Assembly (NCBI GenBank): GCA_003116975.1
Contig: BGKB01000065.1
Coordinates: forward strand, 186,001-250,000
DNA length: 64,000 bases
Direction of reading: 5' to 3'
Source: Aurantiochytrium sp. KH105
Lineage: Eukaryota > Sar > Bigyra > Thraustochytrida > Thraustochytriidae
Shown here: piece by piece, positions 41,138 to 51,808 of the stretch
Layout: the number at the start of each line of letters is the position of its first letter
How positions within the stretch are numbered: the first letter of the stretch is position 1
Made by a program: the position numbers and the translations under genes
The notes under the pieces: model-generated
Told to the model about the DNA's origin: nothing
Seen by the model: only the letters and a program-made list of their open reading frames with translations
The model's database searches: none

Positions 41138-44100
41138 TCAATTCTGAGCAGGCACCATATCCACTTCATCTAATTTCTTCAATATTTGAGTTGCTCCGGA
41201 AATAAAATCGGTCCCATTCGCCTTCAGTATCTGCACGCACTCCCGCCACATCGGATGTTTGACCCCCCGAAGATGATTCTTCATGGCCCGCAAAGCATTT
41301 TTCGACTGCCCGACCGGTGGCACCCTTTGCTCGAGGAAATGGCGTAGTCTCTCTTTCGCGTTTAATACATTCGAAAACGACACAGCATTCAGCGCTTGCC
41401 GGGGGCGCTTTGCGCCATCAAAATGATAAGATGAGTCTGTAGCTGTGTCCGGTAAAAGACGTCGCTTCGGCGCACCGTTGCTCGGAACAGCGGCTGGAAG
41501 CTGATTGGAGCTTGTCCGAACGAGCGTCTCAACAGCGCGGTCGTCTTCTTCCCGCAAAATCGAACGTGATTCCGAGCTGTAATCGCAATCTGGAGACCGA
41601 ACTGAGTTCCGTGCAATGCCCAAATCATCGCGCTGGGCGTCCTGCGCCGTCTCGAAGACTTGTAAGGCCTTGGTGACTGCCCTCCTCTTGTCATTCTCAC
41701 CGCACGTGTCCAATTCTTGAATTAGATCGTCGTAGAACCTCAGTTCTGATTCCTTCTTTTCTACGAGCATCTGCCATCTGTCCATCAATTCTCTTTCCGT
41801 CTGAATTATAAACTGGCTATGCTCATCAGTCACTTGACTCTTCAACAGATTAAGCCGATCTTCCATCGTGTCCCTAAGCATGTCGGCTTTTGCCTGCAAC
41901 ACTCTACATTGTAACTCAAGATCCTGGATTTTCTTCTGCTGCTCGATTTGAAATGTAAGAACCGCACTTGACAGCTTCCCTTGCAATACAGCATCGTCCT
42001 TTAGCGTGCGCACTCTTGCGAGCTCAGCGCGCAAATTCGCTTCGATTGAAGCTTTTTCAAGCACGGTGGAATTTCGTTGCGCAATCATCCGCCATCTCAT
42101 CTCCACTCGCTTCTCTTCAACTTGAGCCATGCTAGCTGTAGCTTCAAAAGCTGATGCCCGGCCAAAATGCAAACCAGTCAACCGAACAGAATTGCTGGCA
42201 CCCGATAAGGCCGATCTCGGAGACGACACGAAGGAACTAGAATTTGATGAATGGTGCGACCCCGTCTTTGAGGTACTAGGTCCAACAGAAACTATCGGCG
42301 GTGGTGTGAAAGCCACGGGAGGGACAGGCGCAGAGCTCGCCTCAGAGACAGGAACGGCCGTCTGCGATAGCGCCGTGGCGGGCCCAGCCGTTGATTCATC
42401 GACAGACACAACCAGACTGCCCGAGGCGCCTTTTCTCGACCCGACCATCATCGTCTGAACCATATCATCTTCAACCGGTGGATTGTCAGACTGAGCTACG
42501 GCACGTGCGGCCGGAACGTTGTTACCGTATTCATAATTCTGAATGTACTTGTACAGGCTCGTGTCGCCAAGAGGAAGCGTGAGCTCCTCGTTTCGCACGT
42601 CGCCAATTGCAATGGTGGGGTTATTCTCATGCACTTTCCTTGAGAAAGGTCGGATGCCCGTCGCGCGCAATGCGTCAGCGAGTCTAGCCGGCTTCGACAC
42701 GATACCAAGCGCTTCCGCGCATGCTTTGATCTGAGCAAACTGGTCCAAACTGTGATCAATCGCGACCGGTGCCCCTCTGCTCCTTCTCGCCGCTTCGACT
42801 ACTTCTATTCCCTTCGCCGCTCTGGCTTTTCCTTTGTTTCTCGCCGCTCTTGCCTTCAGCGGACCAAAAAGATTGACATCGGGCGCTTGACACTGTGACG
42901 TGGTGTGAGGCAACCAATAATGCAGATACACGCCGCGCTTCGCAAGCTCGCTCATTGCATGGTAATCTTGATGGCTAGAATGGCCGTCCATGAAAAGGAT
43001 GACACGCTTGGACGGATCTGAATCCGCCATATCTGGATATACAGGCTTCAGCACTTTGAGTATGTTCTCTCGGAAATTGTCTTTCGTCATGCTCCCGTCT
43101 GCGGACCACGCAAGTTCGCTCCCGCTGTGAACACGTGAATTGAATTTACCCAGCTGTACAGATGTGCAATGATTGGAAACGATATTCAACATCTTCTCTT
43201 GCGTTGCTTTGCGTGGTTGCTTGCTGCTGAGAATCCAGAGCGGCGGGGCAGTCTCGTTGCACAGGTTTATTTCAGCGAGCAGAGTGACGTGCACCTCGTC
43301 GTCCCTGTGGGCTGCAGTTCGCATAGGCTGTTTCTGTGCGACGAGACTCGCCGGAGCGCACCTCTTCGTCGGAAGCCTCCGCGACTGTGACGACTCACGA
43401 GATACGACATGCGTCTCGTCGAGTACGAGCACACGCTCAGGATAAAGCCATGCGATCTCCCCCCCTGCGTCCTGGTTAGCTTCATAATTAGCGTGAATAG
43501 GGTCCCCTACAACGCCGAGCTCTCTAAGTCTACATTTTGTCACATCGTACCACCAGTCGAGGTAAACAGTGTTAAAGTTTGATATGCAAGCCGTTGATAA
43601 GGTCGAAACCGATACGCTCCGAAGGTCAAATTTCGATCCAGAACGCTTGAGCCACGTTTTATACCAGTGCATGCTCATTATCTCACCTCCTCTGCGGTTA
43701 TCTTTGAGCTCTGCTGCTATTCGTCGAACATCTGTTTGCAGGAGGACTTGACCGCGCTTGGCCATCTGAGACACATGTTTGGCCAGGTCTTCCTCCTGAG
43801 CATTGCTCAGGAATGGACGACCGCCAACCTGCTCACCGACAGGGCCAGAAAGCCTGCGTTTGATCGATTGCCTTGTGATGGGCATGTTGAATTTATCCTT
43901 GAAGTAGTTTTCAATTGATGTCAACGACATGAACGGACTCAGGACATTGCATAACTCGTGAGCTTCCAACGACTTTGCAAATTCCTCCTCTAATTTCTCA
44001 GCATTGTCCCAGTAAGCAGCTTGTACATCGAAGCTTTTGAGTTGCGTATCATGGTCGCCGATGTCATTCGTTGTGTCACGGCGCTTGGCGAGCAACGCTT

Positions 44101-44455
44101 CGCGCTTCGCAGCACGTTTTTTCCGCCATGCTTTCACTGCATCCTTCATCGACTTGAGCTGCTGAGCAAGGGTGAACAGCATCGTAGCGAGCTTGACCAC
44201 GCCCTCCGGCACGACCTTTCCCTTGGCGACCTCGCCGTGCTCACGCTGCCAGGCAACTAGCGCAGGCAGCACCTGATGCGGTCTGTGACGCTTCACCTCA
44301 TCGCTGTCCGTCTTGAACCGTACGAAAGGCGCGCCGCGCTCGTGGTCGACCACAACGCCACTCACACCTGCCACCACCACTGGCCAACCCACAAGTCCAT
44401 CGTGGTACGCGCGCTCAAGCTCCTCCAACGCGCGCGGCGCGTCTTCGCGCTGCAT
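41138..44455 (-). CDS. Pogo-like DDD transposase with long coiled-coil C-terminal extension
   Basis: 1105 residues, uninterrupted. A CENP-B-type helix-turn-helix region is likely at about 215-280 (LSNAQEEDLAKHVSQMAKRG ... HWYKTWLKRSG). The DDE_1 catalytic core has VLVLDETHV (D346), VILFMDGHSSH (D490) and QAPDVNLFGPLKA (D526), with 35 residues between the last two Asp, typical of pogo/Tigger/jerky transposases; WLPHTTSQCQAPD is the usual H-T-x-QPLD-type signature. The C-terminal third (about 790-960) is rich in Glu, Gln, Leu and Arg with few prolines and should form a coiled coil, which is not a standard part of pogo transposases. All three catalytic residues and an open frame suggest recent activity or domestication. 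It interrupts the bZIP array and shares its orientation. Confidence 0.85.
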   Translation of the reverse strand: MQREDAPRALEELERAYHDGLVGWPVVVAGVSGVVVDHERGAPFVRFKTDSDEVKRHRPHQVLPALVAWQREHGEVAKGKVVPEGVVKLATMLFTLAQQLKSMKDAVKAWRKKRAAKREALLAKRRDTTNDIGDHDTQLKSFDVQAAYWDNAEKLEEEFAKSLEAHELCNVLSPFMSLTSIENYFKDKFNMPITRQSIKRRLSGPVGEQVGGRPFLSNAQEEDLAKHVSQMAKRGQVLLQTDVRRIAAELKDNRRGGEIMSMHWYKTWLKRSGSKFDLRSVSVSTLSTACISNFNTVYLDWWYDVTKCRLRELGVVGDPIHANYEANQDAGGEIAWLYPERVLVLDETHVVSRESSQSRRLPTKRCAPASLVAQKQPMRTAAHRDDEVHVTLLAEINLCNETAPPLWILSSKQPRKATQEKMLNIVSNHCTSVQLGKFNSRVHSGSELAWSADGSMTKDNFRENILKVLKPVYPDMADSDPSKRVILFMDGHSSHQDYHAMSELAKRGVYLHYWLPHTTSQCQAPDVNLFGPLKARAARNKGKARAAKGIEVVEAARRSRGAPVAIDHSLDQFAQIKACAEALGIVSKPARLADALRATGIRPFSRKVHENNPTIAIGDVRNEELTLPLGDTSLYKYIQNYEYGNNVPAARAVAQSDNPPVEDDMVQTMMVGSRKGASGSLVVSVDESTAGPATALSQTAVPVSEASSAPVPPVAFTPPPIVSVGPSTSKTGSHHSSNSSSFVSSPRSALSGASNSVRLTGLHFGRASAFEATASMAQVEEKRVEMRWRMIAQRNSTVLEKASIEANLRAELARVRTLKDDAVLQGKLSSAVLTFQIEQQKKIQDLELQCRVLQAKADMLRDTMEDRLNLLKSQVTDEHSQFIIQTERELMDRWQMLVEKKESELRFYDDLIQELDTCGENDKRRAVTKALQVFETAQDAQRDDLGIARNSVRSPDCDYSSESRSILREEDDRAVETLVRTSSNQLPAAVPSNGAPKRRLLPDTATDSSYHFDGAKRPRQALNAVSFSNVLNAKERLRHFLEQRVPPVGQSKNALRAMKNHLRGVKHPMWRECVQILKANGTDFISGATQILKKLDEVDMVPAQN

Positions 44456-44590
44456 CGTCAGATGATGAGGATTTGCCAGAATCTTGGTGCGGCGCTGTCA
44501 AGACAATTCCCAGGCCTAATAAGGGAAGGGCCGAATTTTCGACATTCACAGAACAAGGGAATGGCCGAAATCGGGAGGGCCACCGAAGTA

Positions 44591-44940
44591 CTTATCCCCT
44601 CCCGGTTGCGTCCGCCTCCCTATTTTTAGATTTATTTCTCATAATAGGTAAGTAGAGGCAGTTGCGTCCACCATCGAATGCGCTATTCGAGGTAATATGG
44701 AGTCTGATTTGGGCTTTGTGGTTGGTTCTCAAACTTGGTCTCAGGTCCCAGATCTTTCGCAGATCTTATCCCGAGAGCGAGAGAATTCGGGCCGTACCGT
44801 TTTCCTAGCGCTCACAATGTCAATACATTCTGTAGCACTTTGCGGCAAGCTGCAGACGTTCCTGTTGATTTTTTTCGCGGACTAATATTGAAAATATCTC
44901 TGAAGATAGGGAGGCGGACGCAACCGGGGGGGAGAAGCTA
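44591..44940. mobile_element. MITE-like element with terminal inverted repeats, nested in the pogo-like element
   Basis: CCCGGTTGCGTCCGCCTCCC (from 44599) is matched exactly in inverse by the complement near 44905-44928 (23 bp perfect, a few more imperfect). The terminal sequence TTATCCCCTCCCGGTTGCG resembles the outer element's TTCTCCCCTCCAGATTTTGG, so both may belong to one family. It has no coding capacity and contains the right copy of the direct repeat. Confidence 0.65.
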
Positions 44941-45060
44941 ATAAGGGACTGGACGAAATCAGGAGGGCACGAAACGTATCTCAAGGGAATGGACGGAATC
45001 AAGAGAGGGCCAGCGAAGTAAGTCATAAGGGAAAAGGCCGAATTCGAGAGGGGAGAACTC

Positions 45061-45596
45061 CGTAAAGAATAGATACCGAAATGTGGAGAGGAAAAGTACA
45101 ACCAGCAATGTGTGGGTGCCTCTCACGTGTCGGACTCGAGCGGATTTGCACGATGCAAGTAATCTTGTCGTTCGAACGAAAGTCGCGAAACGGAGGAAAG
45201 CGTGCACCGATTCACCGCTCGTGAAGAAGGCAAACTGATCTTATGGAGCAATGCAGCAACAGCTCGGCTCGGCAGTAGAACTGAGATTGCAAGATACGCA
45301 ATTGATCTCCGCCACAGAACCTGAATTACGACTCGACGACAAGCAAATCTCGCAGCGTGCAATAGGTGTTGACCAGCAGTCATTGTCATATGTTATCTAG
45401 TTCTTTTACAGTTCGAGGAGGTCGAGGGCGCGCTGCACTGACGCTGGGCAAGCAAAACCAAAAGGGCCGGCCGCCCGGCCGCCTGGCCAGCCAGCCAGCC
45501 AGCCACAGCCACTCTGCCCAGCCAGCAATGACTTCCACCCTTCGTGAGTGAGCGAGCCAATAGCTGTTTTCATAGGTAGGTTGTGCCTGTGCTGCC
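45061..45596. other. Intergenic between the pogo-like element and bZIP 3
   Basis: No gene seen; a short CCAG run lies at about 45483-45502. Confidence 0.4.
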
Positions 45597-47156
45597 CTAA
45601 GTGGAGGCCTCGGAGCTTCTTGCAACCATTTTTGCAGCAGCTTTCTGTTCTGCCTTGATAATTTGCGAATTGGCGATGTGCTTCTCAACAACCAAGCATT
45701 GATACTCGAGAAAACGCTCAAAGTTGGGGCTCAACCCGTTCTCCTCGTCAGGGTGCATCAGAGATTGCGCATCCATGAGGTGCGACATGTGCCCGAGAGC
45801 GGAACTGAAGATGAGCGTCATATGACACCTTGACGGGTTTTCCTCCAAAGGAGTCACCAACCAGCCCCAAAACATACCGGTGCTAGGCGGCACATCGCGC
45901 GTCTCTGAGCTTGGAATGAGCTGCACCTGGTGCAGAGACTTGGTGATTTCGGCGCTGCTGACTACGTGACATCTCTCCGTACCCTCGGGCAGACAGTCGT
46001 AGGTCGCTCGCAATAGAGCGTTATCTTCATTATCGTCCTTTGGCAGAAGGGCACGCGGGACGAGAACCTTGCAAGCACGTGTGGCGCTGCAGACCATAGA
46101 ATGCATTAAAGTCTCGTTGCCATCTTCTCCCACTTTGACTTCCGAGTAACGGCTCATAGACAAACGGTCTCCGACGGTTTTCTCGAGCTCAGGTTGGCCC
46201 TCAAAGACCCGATACGACTCGACCTTACGCTTAAAGCCATCGTCCCAGTCGCGCTCATGGATTGCCTTTTTGCTCTCTGGATCGCATTCCGATTGCCAAA
46301 GTGACTCGGAGATAAGGTGTGCGGAACTAGGAACGTCGCAAAAGTCGACACGACAGGTCCAACGCTTGACCTCTTCAGGCGGGGCGTGTTCAGGTAGCAG
46401 CTGATGCCGCGGGAACGCGGTGATCCCCGTGGCGGAGTGCAGCGTGTTCAGCGGCGTCCATGTCGCAGAGGTATGCGCGAGACCGATGATTTGGCTCAGG
46501 TTGTCGTCGATTGAGGTTTCCAGGAGGCGCAAACGTTCCTCCGGGAGCACGTTCGGAGCTTCTGTGGTAGCGCGAATAATCTTTGCGATCGAGGCCTTGT
46601 GTTTCCTGATCTCTGCGCGGAGGAGCTCGTTCTCGCGGGCAATGTCGTTGACGCCAGCGTGTTTGAGTGCGCCGAGCTGGAGCTGAAGCTCGGCGATGCG
46701 CTCCAGGTAAACATCCCGCGCCTCCTCGAGCTCTTCGTTGCGCTTGCGCAGGTTGTCGACGGCCGCCTTGCGTTTCCTGCGGCTTCGGCGGCAGGCTTCC
46801 GCGTTGCGCTGCTTGCGGCTGGCATTTTTGCCGGCGGCGCGGGGTGCTCCCGCCTTGTTGCCGCCGTCGTCGCCGCCGCTCCCGCTGTTGTCGTCGTCGT
46901 CGTCGTCGTCGTTGTCCTCGCCGAAGTCGCCGCCACGCCCAGCCCCTGGGCTCCCCGCCTCGCTGCTCCCGCTGATCTTGCTCCTGGCATCGCTGCCGCT
47001 GCCGCTGCTGTGCGGGTCCTCCATAAATATCGCCGCCATCGCGTCCTTCTCGCGCGCCGCGCCGCCCTTCTGCGCGTACGCGGCCGCGAGGTACCCGGAG
47101 AGCGCGGCCTGGCCCCCGTGAAGGGCCATCATCCCCATCTCCGCCAGATCAGCCAT
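45597..47156 (-). CDS. bZIP protein with START-like C-terminal region, paralogue 3
   Basis: 519 residues from ATG 47156 (MADLAEMGMM); the in-frame extension to 47396 is Lys/Arg/Glu low complexity from a CTTT tract and is taken as leader. Residues 80-100 are an Asp-rich run. The basic region RNAEACRRSRRKRK (117-130) has Cys where GCN4 has Ala239. Zipper positions are L136, L143, Y150, L157, L164. Family features follow: ENELLRAEIRKHKASI, GLAHTSATW, and a C-terminal SRCHMTLIFSSALGHMSHL, the most diverged form of the CH signature in the array. The C-terminal tail is Lys/Ala-rich. It is probably the most distant of the Cys-type paralogues. Confidence 0.85.
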   Translation of the reverse strand: MADLAEMGMMALHGGQAALSGYLAAAYAQKGGAAREKDAMAAIFMEDPHSSGSGSDARSKISGSSEAGSPGAGRGGDFGEDNDDDDDDDNSGSGGDDGGNKAGAPRAAGKNASRKQRNAEACRRSRRKRKAAVDNLRKRNEELEEARDVYLERIAELQLQLGALKHAGVNDIARENELLRAEIRKHKASIAKIIRATTEAPNVLPEERLRLLETSIDDNLSQIIGLAHTSATWTPLNTLHSATGITAFPRHQLLPEHAPPEEVKRWTCRVDFCDVPSSAHLISESLWQSECDPESKKAIHERDWDDGFKRKVESYRVFEGQPELEKTVGDRLSMSRYSEVKVGEDGNETLMHSMVCSATRACKVLVPRALLPKDDNEDNALLRATYDCLPEGTERCHVVSSAEITKSLHQVQLIPSSETRDVPPSTGMFWGWLVTPLEENPSRCHMTLIFSSALGHMSHLMDAQSLMHPDEENGLSPNFERFLEYQCLVVEKHIANSQIIKAEQKAAAKMVARSSEAST

Positions 47157-47332
47157 CGCCGCGCCCTTTTCCGCGCGCGCGCCGCGCGCCCGCGCGAGAC
47201 CTCGCGCCCTTTTCCGCGCGCCCGCGCGACCTCGCGCCGCGCCCGGGGCCGCTCCGCTCCGCGCGCAAGGCCGCTCGCGCGCGTCCTCCTCGCGCAGGCC
47301 GATTCTCGTCTGCGCCTTCTCGCTTTCCTTTC

Positions 47333-47363
<31 letters not shown>

Positions 47364-49056
47364 TCCATATTTTTTTTCCGCCTTCCGCCGCCGCATTCCC
47401 CACTTGCACCGCCGCCTTTCTCCACTTGCCGCCGCCGCCTTTCTCCACTTCCTTCCCTTAATCGCAGCTCCCTCTTAGCCGCGTCGCGCTGCCTGCCCGG
47501 CCTCCCTTCCTCCTCCCCCCCCCCCCCCCCCCCCGCGCCTGCGCGGCGAGGGAGCCCGGCGGCGAGGCGGAGGCGCGGCGCGGCGCGGCGAGGGCGAGGG
47601 CGGCGGCGAGGAGCGGGCAGCAGCGAGCGAGCGAGCGAGGGCGGGAGGGACGGAGCGAGCGAGCGAGGGCGGGAGGGACGGAGCGAGCGAGGGGCCCTCC
47701 GCCACACGGGCCCGGCATGCGCCAGGACCTGGCGCGGTGCACACCTCCCGCAGTTGCGGCCGCCTGTGAGAAGAGAGAGGGGTGGAGAGAGAGACAGAGA
47801 GGCACCGCTGCGGCCGCACGCGCAAGCGAAGCACGCAAGCACGCAAGCACGCAAGCGAGCACGCGACTGCAAGCAGCAGCAGCGCCGGCTCAACGGTCTT
47901 GCGTGGGCGGATATCGTATCGCTTCGTTTCGTTGGGCGTCCCTTCTGTGCGTGCCGGCGCGGCGGGCTTGTGGTTTGGTTTCGGGCGCGGCAGGTCACGG
48001 GCGACTCGCAGGCGGTCTGCGCGCTGAAAATTCGTGCGGATGCGCATGAAAAGTGTTGGCTAGCTGCAGCGGGGAATGGATGGACGGATGGATGAATGGA
48101 TGGAGCGAGGTGATGTGGGCGGGGGCCTGTGCTGGCGACGCGTGGAAGTGCACCGAGAGGGCCTGGAGTGAAGCGGGGGGCGCCTGCGCCGTTACAGGTG
48201 GACGACAAGCAAAACGCGGACGTTGGGATGTGCGTCGACGTGCCCAAGGAAAGTAGGCTCCTTGTGCAGGCAGATAAGCATCCTCGGTATCTTCCACAAA
48301 CCTGTCAAAGCAACCGCCGTCGCTACCTCCGCTTCCGCTCGAGCGACCGCTGACCTCTCCTGCCATAAAAGGAGCAATACGCTCGCGCACAAGCATATTC
48401 GTCTTTTGCGGAACGGAAAGAAACGAGGACTTTCGTCCCCGACCCTGGCTCGACTCGGTCTCAAGCCGACTCGTCCAGGCGAGCCCCGATCGGCCTTCTG
48501 ACAGCTCGTCTGGCCTCGATTGTGCCATTCCACGGGTCTCGACCGTGCCTCTAATCTCGACCGTGCCACTGGTCTTGACCAGACAACTGGGCTGGACCAA
48601 GCCAGGCCACACCAAGCAGCTGACCGCGCGAAGTGTAGGCAAAAGACAGTGCGTCAAATCGAACAGGGAATGTATAACAGTGGAGCCACTTGATGCTTTT
48701 GGAAGGAACGGTGGGTGCAAACCACGGCAGATCGGCATTGCAAAGGTTCGCGGGCCAAACGAGAGTCTTACCGAGACGATCGATGACATCAAAATCGAAA
48801 ATCTTGCTCCATGCCATGCAAAAAGAAAGCGTGATCAGAATCATACGGGAGACTCCAGCGTTCGGGTTACGCTTTGGAGATGAGGTTCGCCCTTCCTTCG
48901 CCCGTTTCCCTGTTCGTCTGTTCGTCCGCCGGCCCGCCCGCCGGTCATAATAAGCTCCGCGTGGACCACCGACATCTTGTGGCGACGTCGACCCCGACTG
49001 CGCCCGTTTCTCATTGACCTTCTCGACTTTGACATGTGCAGCATATCGTGGACGAT
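47157..49056. other. Intergenic between bZIP 3 and bZIP 4
   Basis: No gene supported. Contents: (CTTT)n at about 47333-47366, a C20 homopolymer at 47515-47534, a duplicated GAGCGAGCGAGGGCGGGAGG block at about 47625-47690, and a short (GCACGCAA)n run at about 47828-47856. A minus-strand ORF (47995-48792) has a Gly/Ser-rich stretch but no recognisable domain. Confidence 0.4.
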
Positions 49057-50820
49057 TCATCCATTTATCTCCTCTTCTCGGCCAGATGCAGCGCAAGACT
49101 CTTGGGCGCGTTGACGTGCCTTCTTTACGCTGCCATTCCAAAATAGCTCCGAGCGATGGATGAGATCCTGGCGGAACATGTCTGTAATGGTCCCATCATC
49201 ATTGACTGGACAAGCGCTGCCACCGCGTGAATTGGCATAAAACGTAATCGGCATCGAAGAGACGCTCACGATGTGACATACGTCGCCACACAGGGTAGGG
49301 ACAATAGCGTTGCCGGAGATGACCGAAGATTGCGGCCGACGGTACTCTGGTTCCTCGCCCGCAGCTGGGACAATCTTGGCACGCTCGAGATCCTTGCTCA
49401 GCTCTGTAAAGGCGATGATTTGACAATCTTCCGCCTCGGGTGAAAGTGCTGCTCGCATCTCCTCCAGCTCTAGCGTTTCAGGTCCTGCGCAAACAAATGC
49501 ACGAGGAAAGAGCTTGCGCTGCGAGCGCGTGCTTGCAATCCATGAACGCATTCGATCCGTGTCCGATATCTCGGATGTCGCTTCACGACCACTGCCACAA
49601 TGGCCACGTTGAGCGTCACTCGAACTCGAATCCGACTCTGCGAGGCAATTGCCTTCTTCCTCCGAGTCGATTGCGGACTCGTTAATTTCGAAGATCTCCA
49701 AGTCGTCCATGAGTAGACGCAAGGCCTCTGCATAATCGGGTGTCATGAAGCGCTTTACCTCGCACTTGCGCCCGACTTGCTGGAGTCGGTTGTTCTCTGC
49801 GGTACGCATCTTTTCCAAATCGCCCACCAGCTTCCAGGCTTCATCAGCAAGGTATTCGGGTGCCACGTCAATGTTGTGAATTTCGGCACGAATGTTCAGG
49901 CGCTTTACTTTGTGAGAGGGCGCGTTGTGCGGAAGGACCTCGTACGAGAGCTGCATGCGGATGCCCCCGTCCAGCAAGAGAGGCTCAAGACTCCGCCACG
50001 ATGTCGAGGTATGCATGAGGCCAATGACCTGGCCCATGCTGCTCTCGATGCCTGTCTTGAGCATACGGACGCGCTCCTCCAGCACCATGCCCGGAGTACC
50101 GTCCACGACATTCACGATTTCTTCAATGAATGCCCGATGCTTGCGAATCTCCGCCCGTAGAAGTTGATTCTCCTTGTCAATGTCGATGCAGTTATCGTGC
50201 CGCAGCGTGGACACCTCCATCTGAAGCTGCGCAATGCGCTCCAGGTACATTTCGCGATTTGCCTCGAGCTCTGCATTGCGCCGTCTCAGATGCTCTACGT
50301 CGGCCTTGCGCTTGAGCCGACTGCGCCGGCACGCCTCCGCGTTCCGGTCGTCTCGCACGCGGGGTCGCCCCGCCGCCTTGGCCGTCGCCGTCACCGATGC
50401 TGCTGCGTCTGCTGCTGCACAAGAGCTCTTGCCCTCGCTGTGCGCCTTGGAGGGCGCCGTCCAGGAAGCCCTCGTCCTTGACTTCGGCCCGGGCGCCGTC
50501 TCGAGCTCGACGTTGCGGGCGGCGCCGTCGTCCGCGCCAAAGACCAGGGCCGGGTCCGCGGCGATCGCGCCGCCGCCCGCCGCCCCGCGCCCCGCCCGCC
50601 AGGGGTCCTCGCCGAGCCCCAGGCCGAGGTCGGCGCCGCGCGCTCGCCCTCGTCCGTCGCCATGCGCGCCGCCATGCGCCTCCCCGGCCTCGCGCGCGAG
50701 CGCGTCGAGCTCTGCGCCGAGCTCTGCGCCGAGCTCTGCGTCGCAGCAGCCGTCCCAGCCGGCGTCTGCGCCCGCGAAGACGCCCGCGGCCAGCTCGTCC
50801 AGCGCGTCCAGCGCGTCCAT
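49057..50820 (-). CDS. bZIP protein with START-like C-terminal region, paralogue 4
   Basis: 587 residues from ATG 50820 (MDALDALDELAAGVFAGAD); the frame continues upstream to 51021 but only as Arg/Ala-rich text. The hydrophobic-acidic N-terminus resembles paralogues 5 and 6 and could be an activation motif. The basic region RNAEACRRSRLKRK lies at 159-172, zipper L178, L185, Y192, L199. Then DIDKENQLLRAEIRKHRAFI, VLEERVRMLKTGIESSMGQV, GLMHTSTSW, a central acidic/Ser-rich spacer, RSWIASTRSQRKLFPRAFVC, SPEAEDCQIIAFTELSKDLE, and CGDVCHIVSVSSMPITFY. It forms a close subgroup with paralogues 5 and 6, which directly follow upstream on the same strand: a recent tandem duplication. Confidence 0.88.
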   Translation of the reverse strand: MDALDALDELAAGVFAGADAGWDGCCDAELGAELGAELDALAREAGEAHGGAHGDGRGRARGADLGLGLGEDPWRAGRGAAGGGAIAADPALVFGADDGAARNVELETAPGPKSRTRASWTAPSKAHSEGKSSCAAADAAASVTATAKAAGRPRVRDDRNAEACRRSRLKRKADVEHLRRRNAELEANREMYLERIAQLQMEVSTLRHDNCIDIDKENQLLRAEIRKHRAFIEEIVNVVDGTPGMVLEERVRMLKTGIESSMGQVIGLMHTSTSWRSLEPLLLDGGIRMQLSYEVLPHNAPSHKVKRLNIRAEIHNIDVAPEYLADEAWKLVGDLEKMRTAENNRLQQVGRKCEVKRFMTPDYAEALRLLMDDLEIFEINESAIDSEEEGNCLAESDSSSSDAQRGHCGSGREATSEISDTDRMRSWIASTRSQRKLFPRAFVCAGPETLELEEMRAALSPEAEDCQIIAFTELSKDLERAKIVPAAGEEPEYRRPQSSVISGNAIVPTLCGDVCHIVSVSSMPITFYANSRGGSACPVNDDGTITDMFRQDLIHRSELFWNGSVKKARQRAQESCAASGREEEING

Positions 50821-51808
50821 GGCGCCGCTCTCGCCGCCGTCGTTGCCCGTCTGCTGCCGCCCATGCCGCCCATCTCGACGCCTCGAAGCCGCTCTGCAGC
50901 CTCTCGCGACCCGGCTCTGCGACGCTGCGCTGCGACGTGGCGCTGCGCTGCGACGCTGCGCGGCCTCGCAGCCCGAGTGTCTCGTCTCCTCCGCCCGAGG
51001 CGCGCGCCCGCTTTGGCCCAAGCTGGGACGACACGCACATCACATACGCACGGTATTGCGCCAAGTGCCACCTCGCGCGAGATGGTTCCTGCGCCTTCGA
51101 TTAGGAGGGCGCCGCCATGCCAACAGAGGATGTCGCAAGAATGCACGCCGCGCGCAGGATTGCGACAGAGGCTGTTTGTTCGCTCCTGGCCGGCGGATCA
51201 AGCTTCGCCCGCGGGGACGAGCGAGGATGGATGCGATCATCGCGGGCTTTGCCTTGGCGTCCGGACTTCTCTGCTGCCTTCTGCTGCACGCCCGAGAAGG
51301 CAAGGCCGCCGCGCCAAGGGTCCTGCCTGCGCGGGAGGATGTATACGATGTGCGGCAAGCAAAGGTGGAAAGGGTCACTGGAATGATTAGAATGTAGGTT
51401 TGCTGCGGTCGTGCATTTATTTGCAAGGCTCTTACCAAATCAGGGCCATGGCTGCGGCCACTCCTTGGGAGTCCACGTGTTGCTGAAGACGCTCCGACAG
51501 AGTCTCGAGCCCGGGTCGAGCTTGGCTTTCACGCGTCTTGAAAGGCGGATGGCTGGAGTGGGTGGAGGATTGAGCAGTAAACCTGCACTCGAGCGGCCAA
51601 CCGATTCGGTGCTGGCCGTGCCGCAAGTTCCTGATTTAGCTCCAATAACGGAGCGGAATGCGAGCGCATCAAGCGCATCGCGTGACGTTGATGCTCTGCC
51701 GGTGGGTGACTAAAGTCAAGAACAGAGGAGAGATTCGTTTGCAGTGACAGTGAGTGCAATGACATTGCCAATCTTACTTATTATAATCAGAGTAGTAGGT
51801 GGGCCAGC
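50821..51808. other. Intergenic between bZIP 4 and bZIP 5
   Basis: No separate gene supported. TGCGACG-type repeats occur at about 50915-50965, in the region that keeps spurious frames open upstream of bZIP 4. Confidence 0.4.

Larger units (their letters stand above)
40810..45060 (-). mobile_element. Pogo-like (Tc1/mariner superfamily) DNA transposon
   Basis: The left end TTCTCCCCTCCAGATTTTGG (from 40812) matches, inverted, the right end at about 45023-45058 (reverse complement TTCTCCCCTCTCGAATTCGG), about 70-75% over 36 bp by eye. Inside is a DDD transposase gene (41138-44455). The right side carries diverged 40-45-bp subterminal repeats (AAGGGAATGG-CGAAATC type) at about 44515-44590 and 44940-45050. 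A smaller related element (44591-44940) sits within that repeat block. A clean target-site duplication was not found. Confidence 0.65.

Noticed and set aside
40913-44905. Direct repeats flanking the transposase read as LTRs
   Set aside because: The enclosed gene is a DDD transposase, inverted termini lie outside, and the right copy is inside a separate MITE-like element.
45120-45180. Possible tRNA-like GTTCGAAC sequence
   Set aside because: No cloverleaf can be drawn around it and box A is absent; no tRNA found anywhere in the window.
48551-49141. Minus-strand ORF with an IFDFDV motif like that at 27.65 kb
   Set aside because: The similarity covers only about 20 bases; not enough to call a shared gene fragment.
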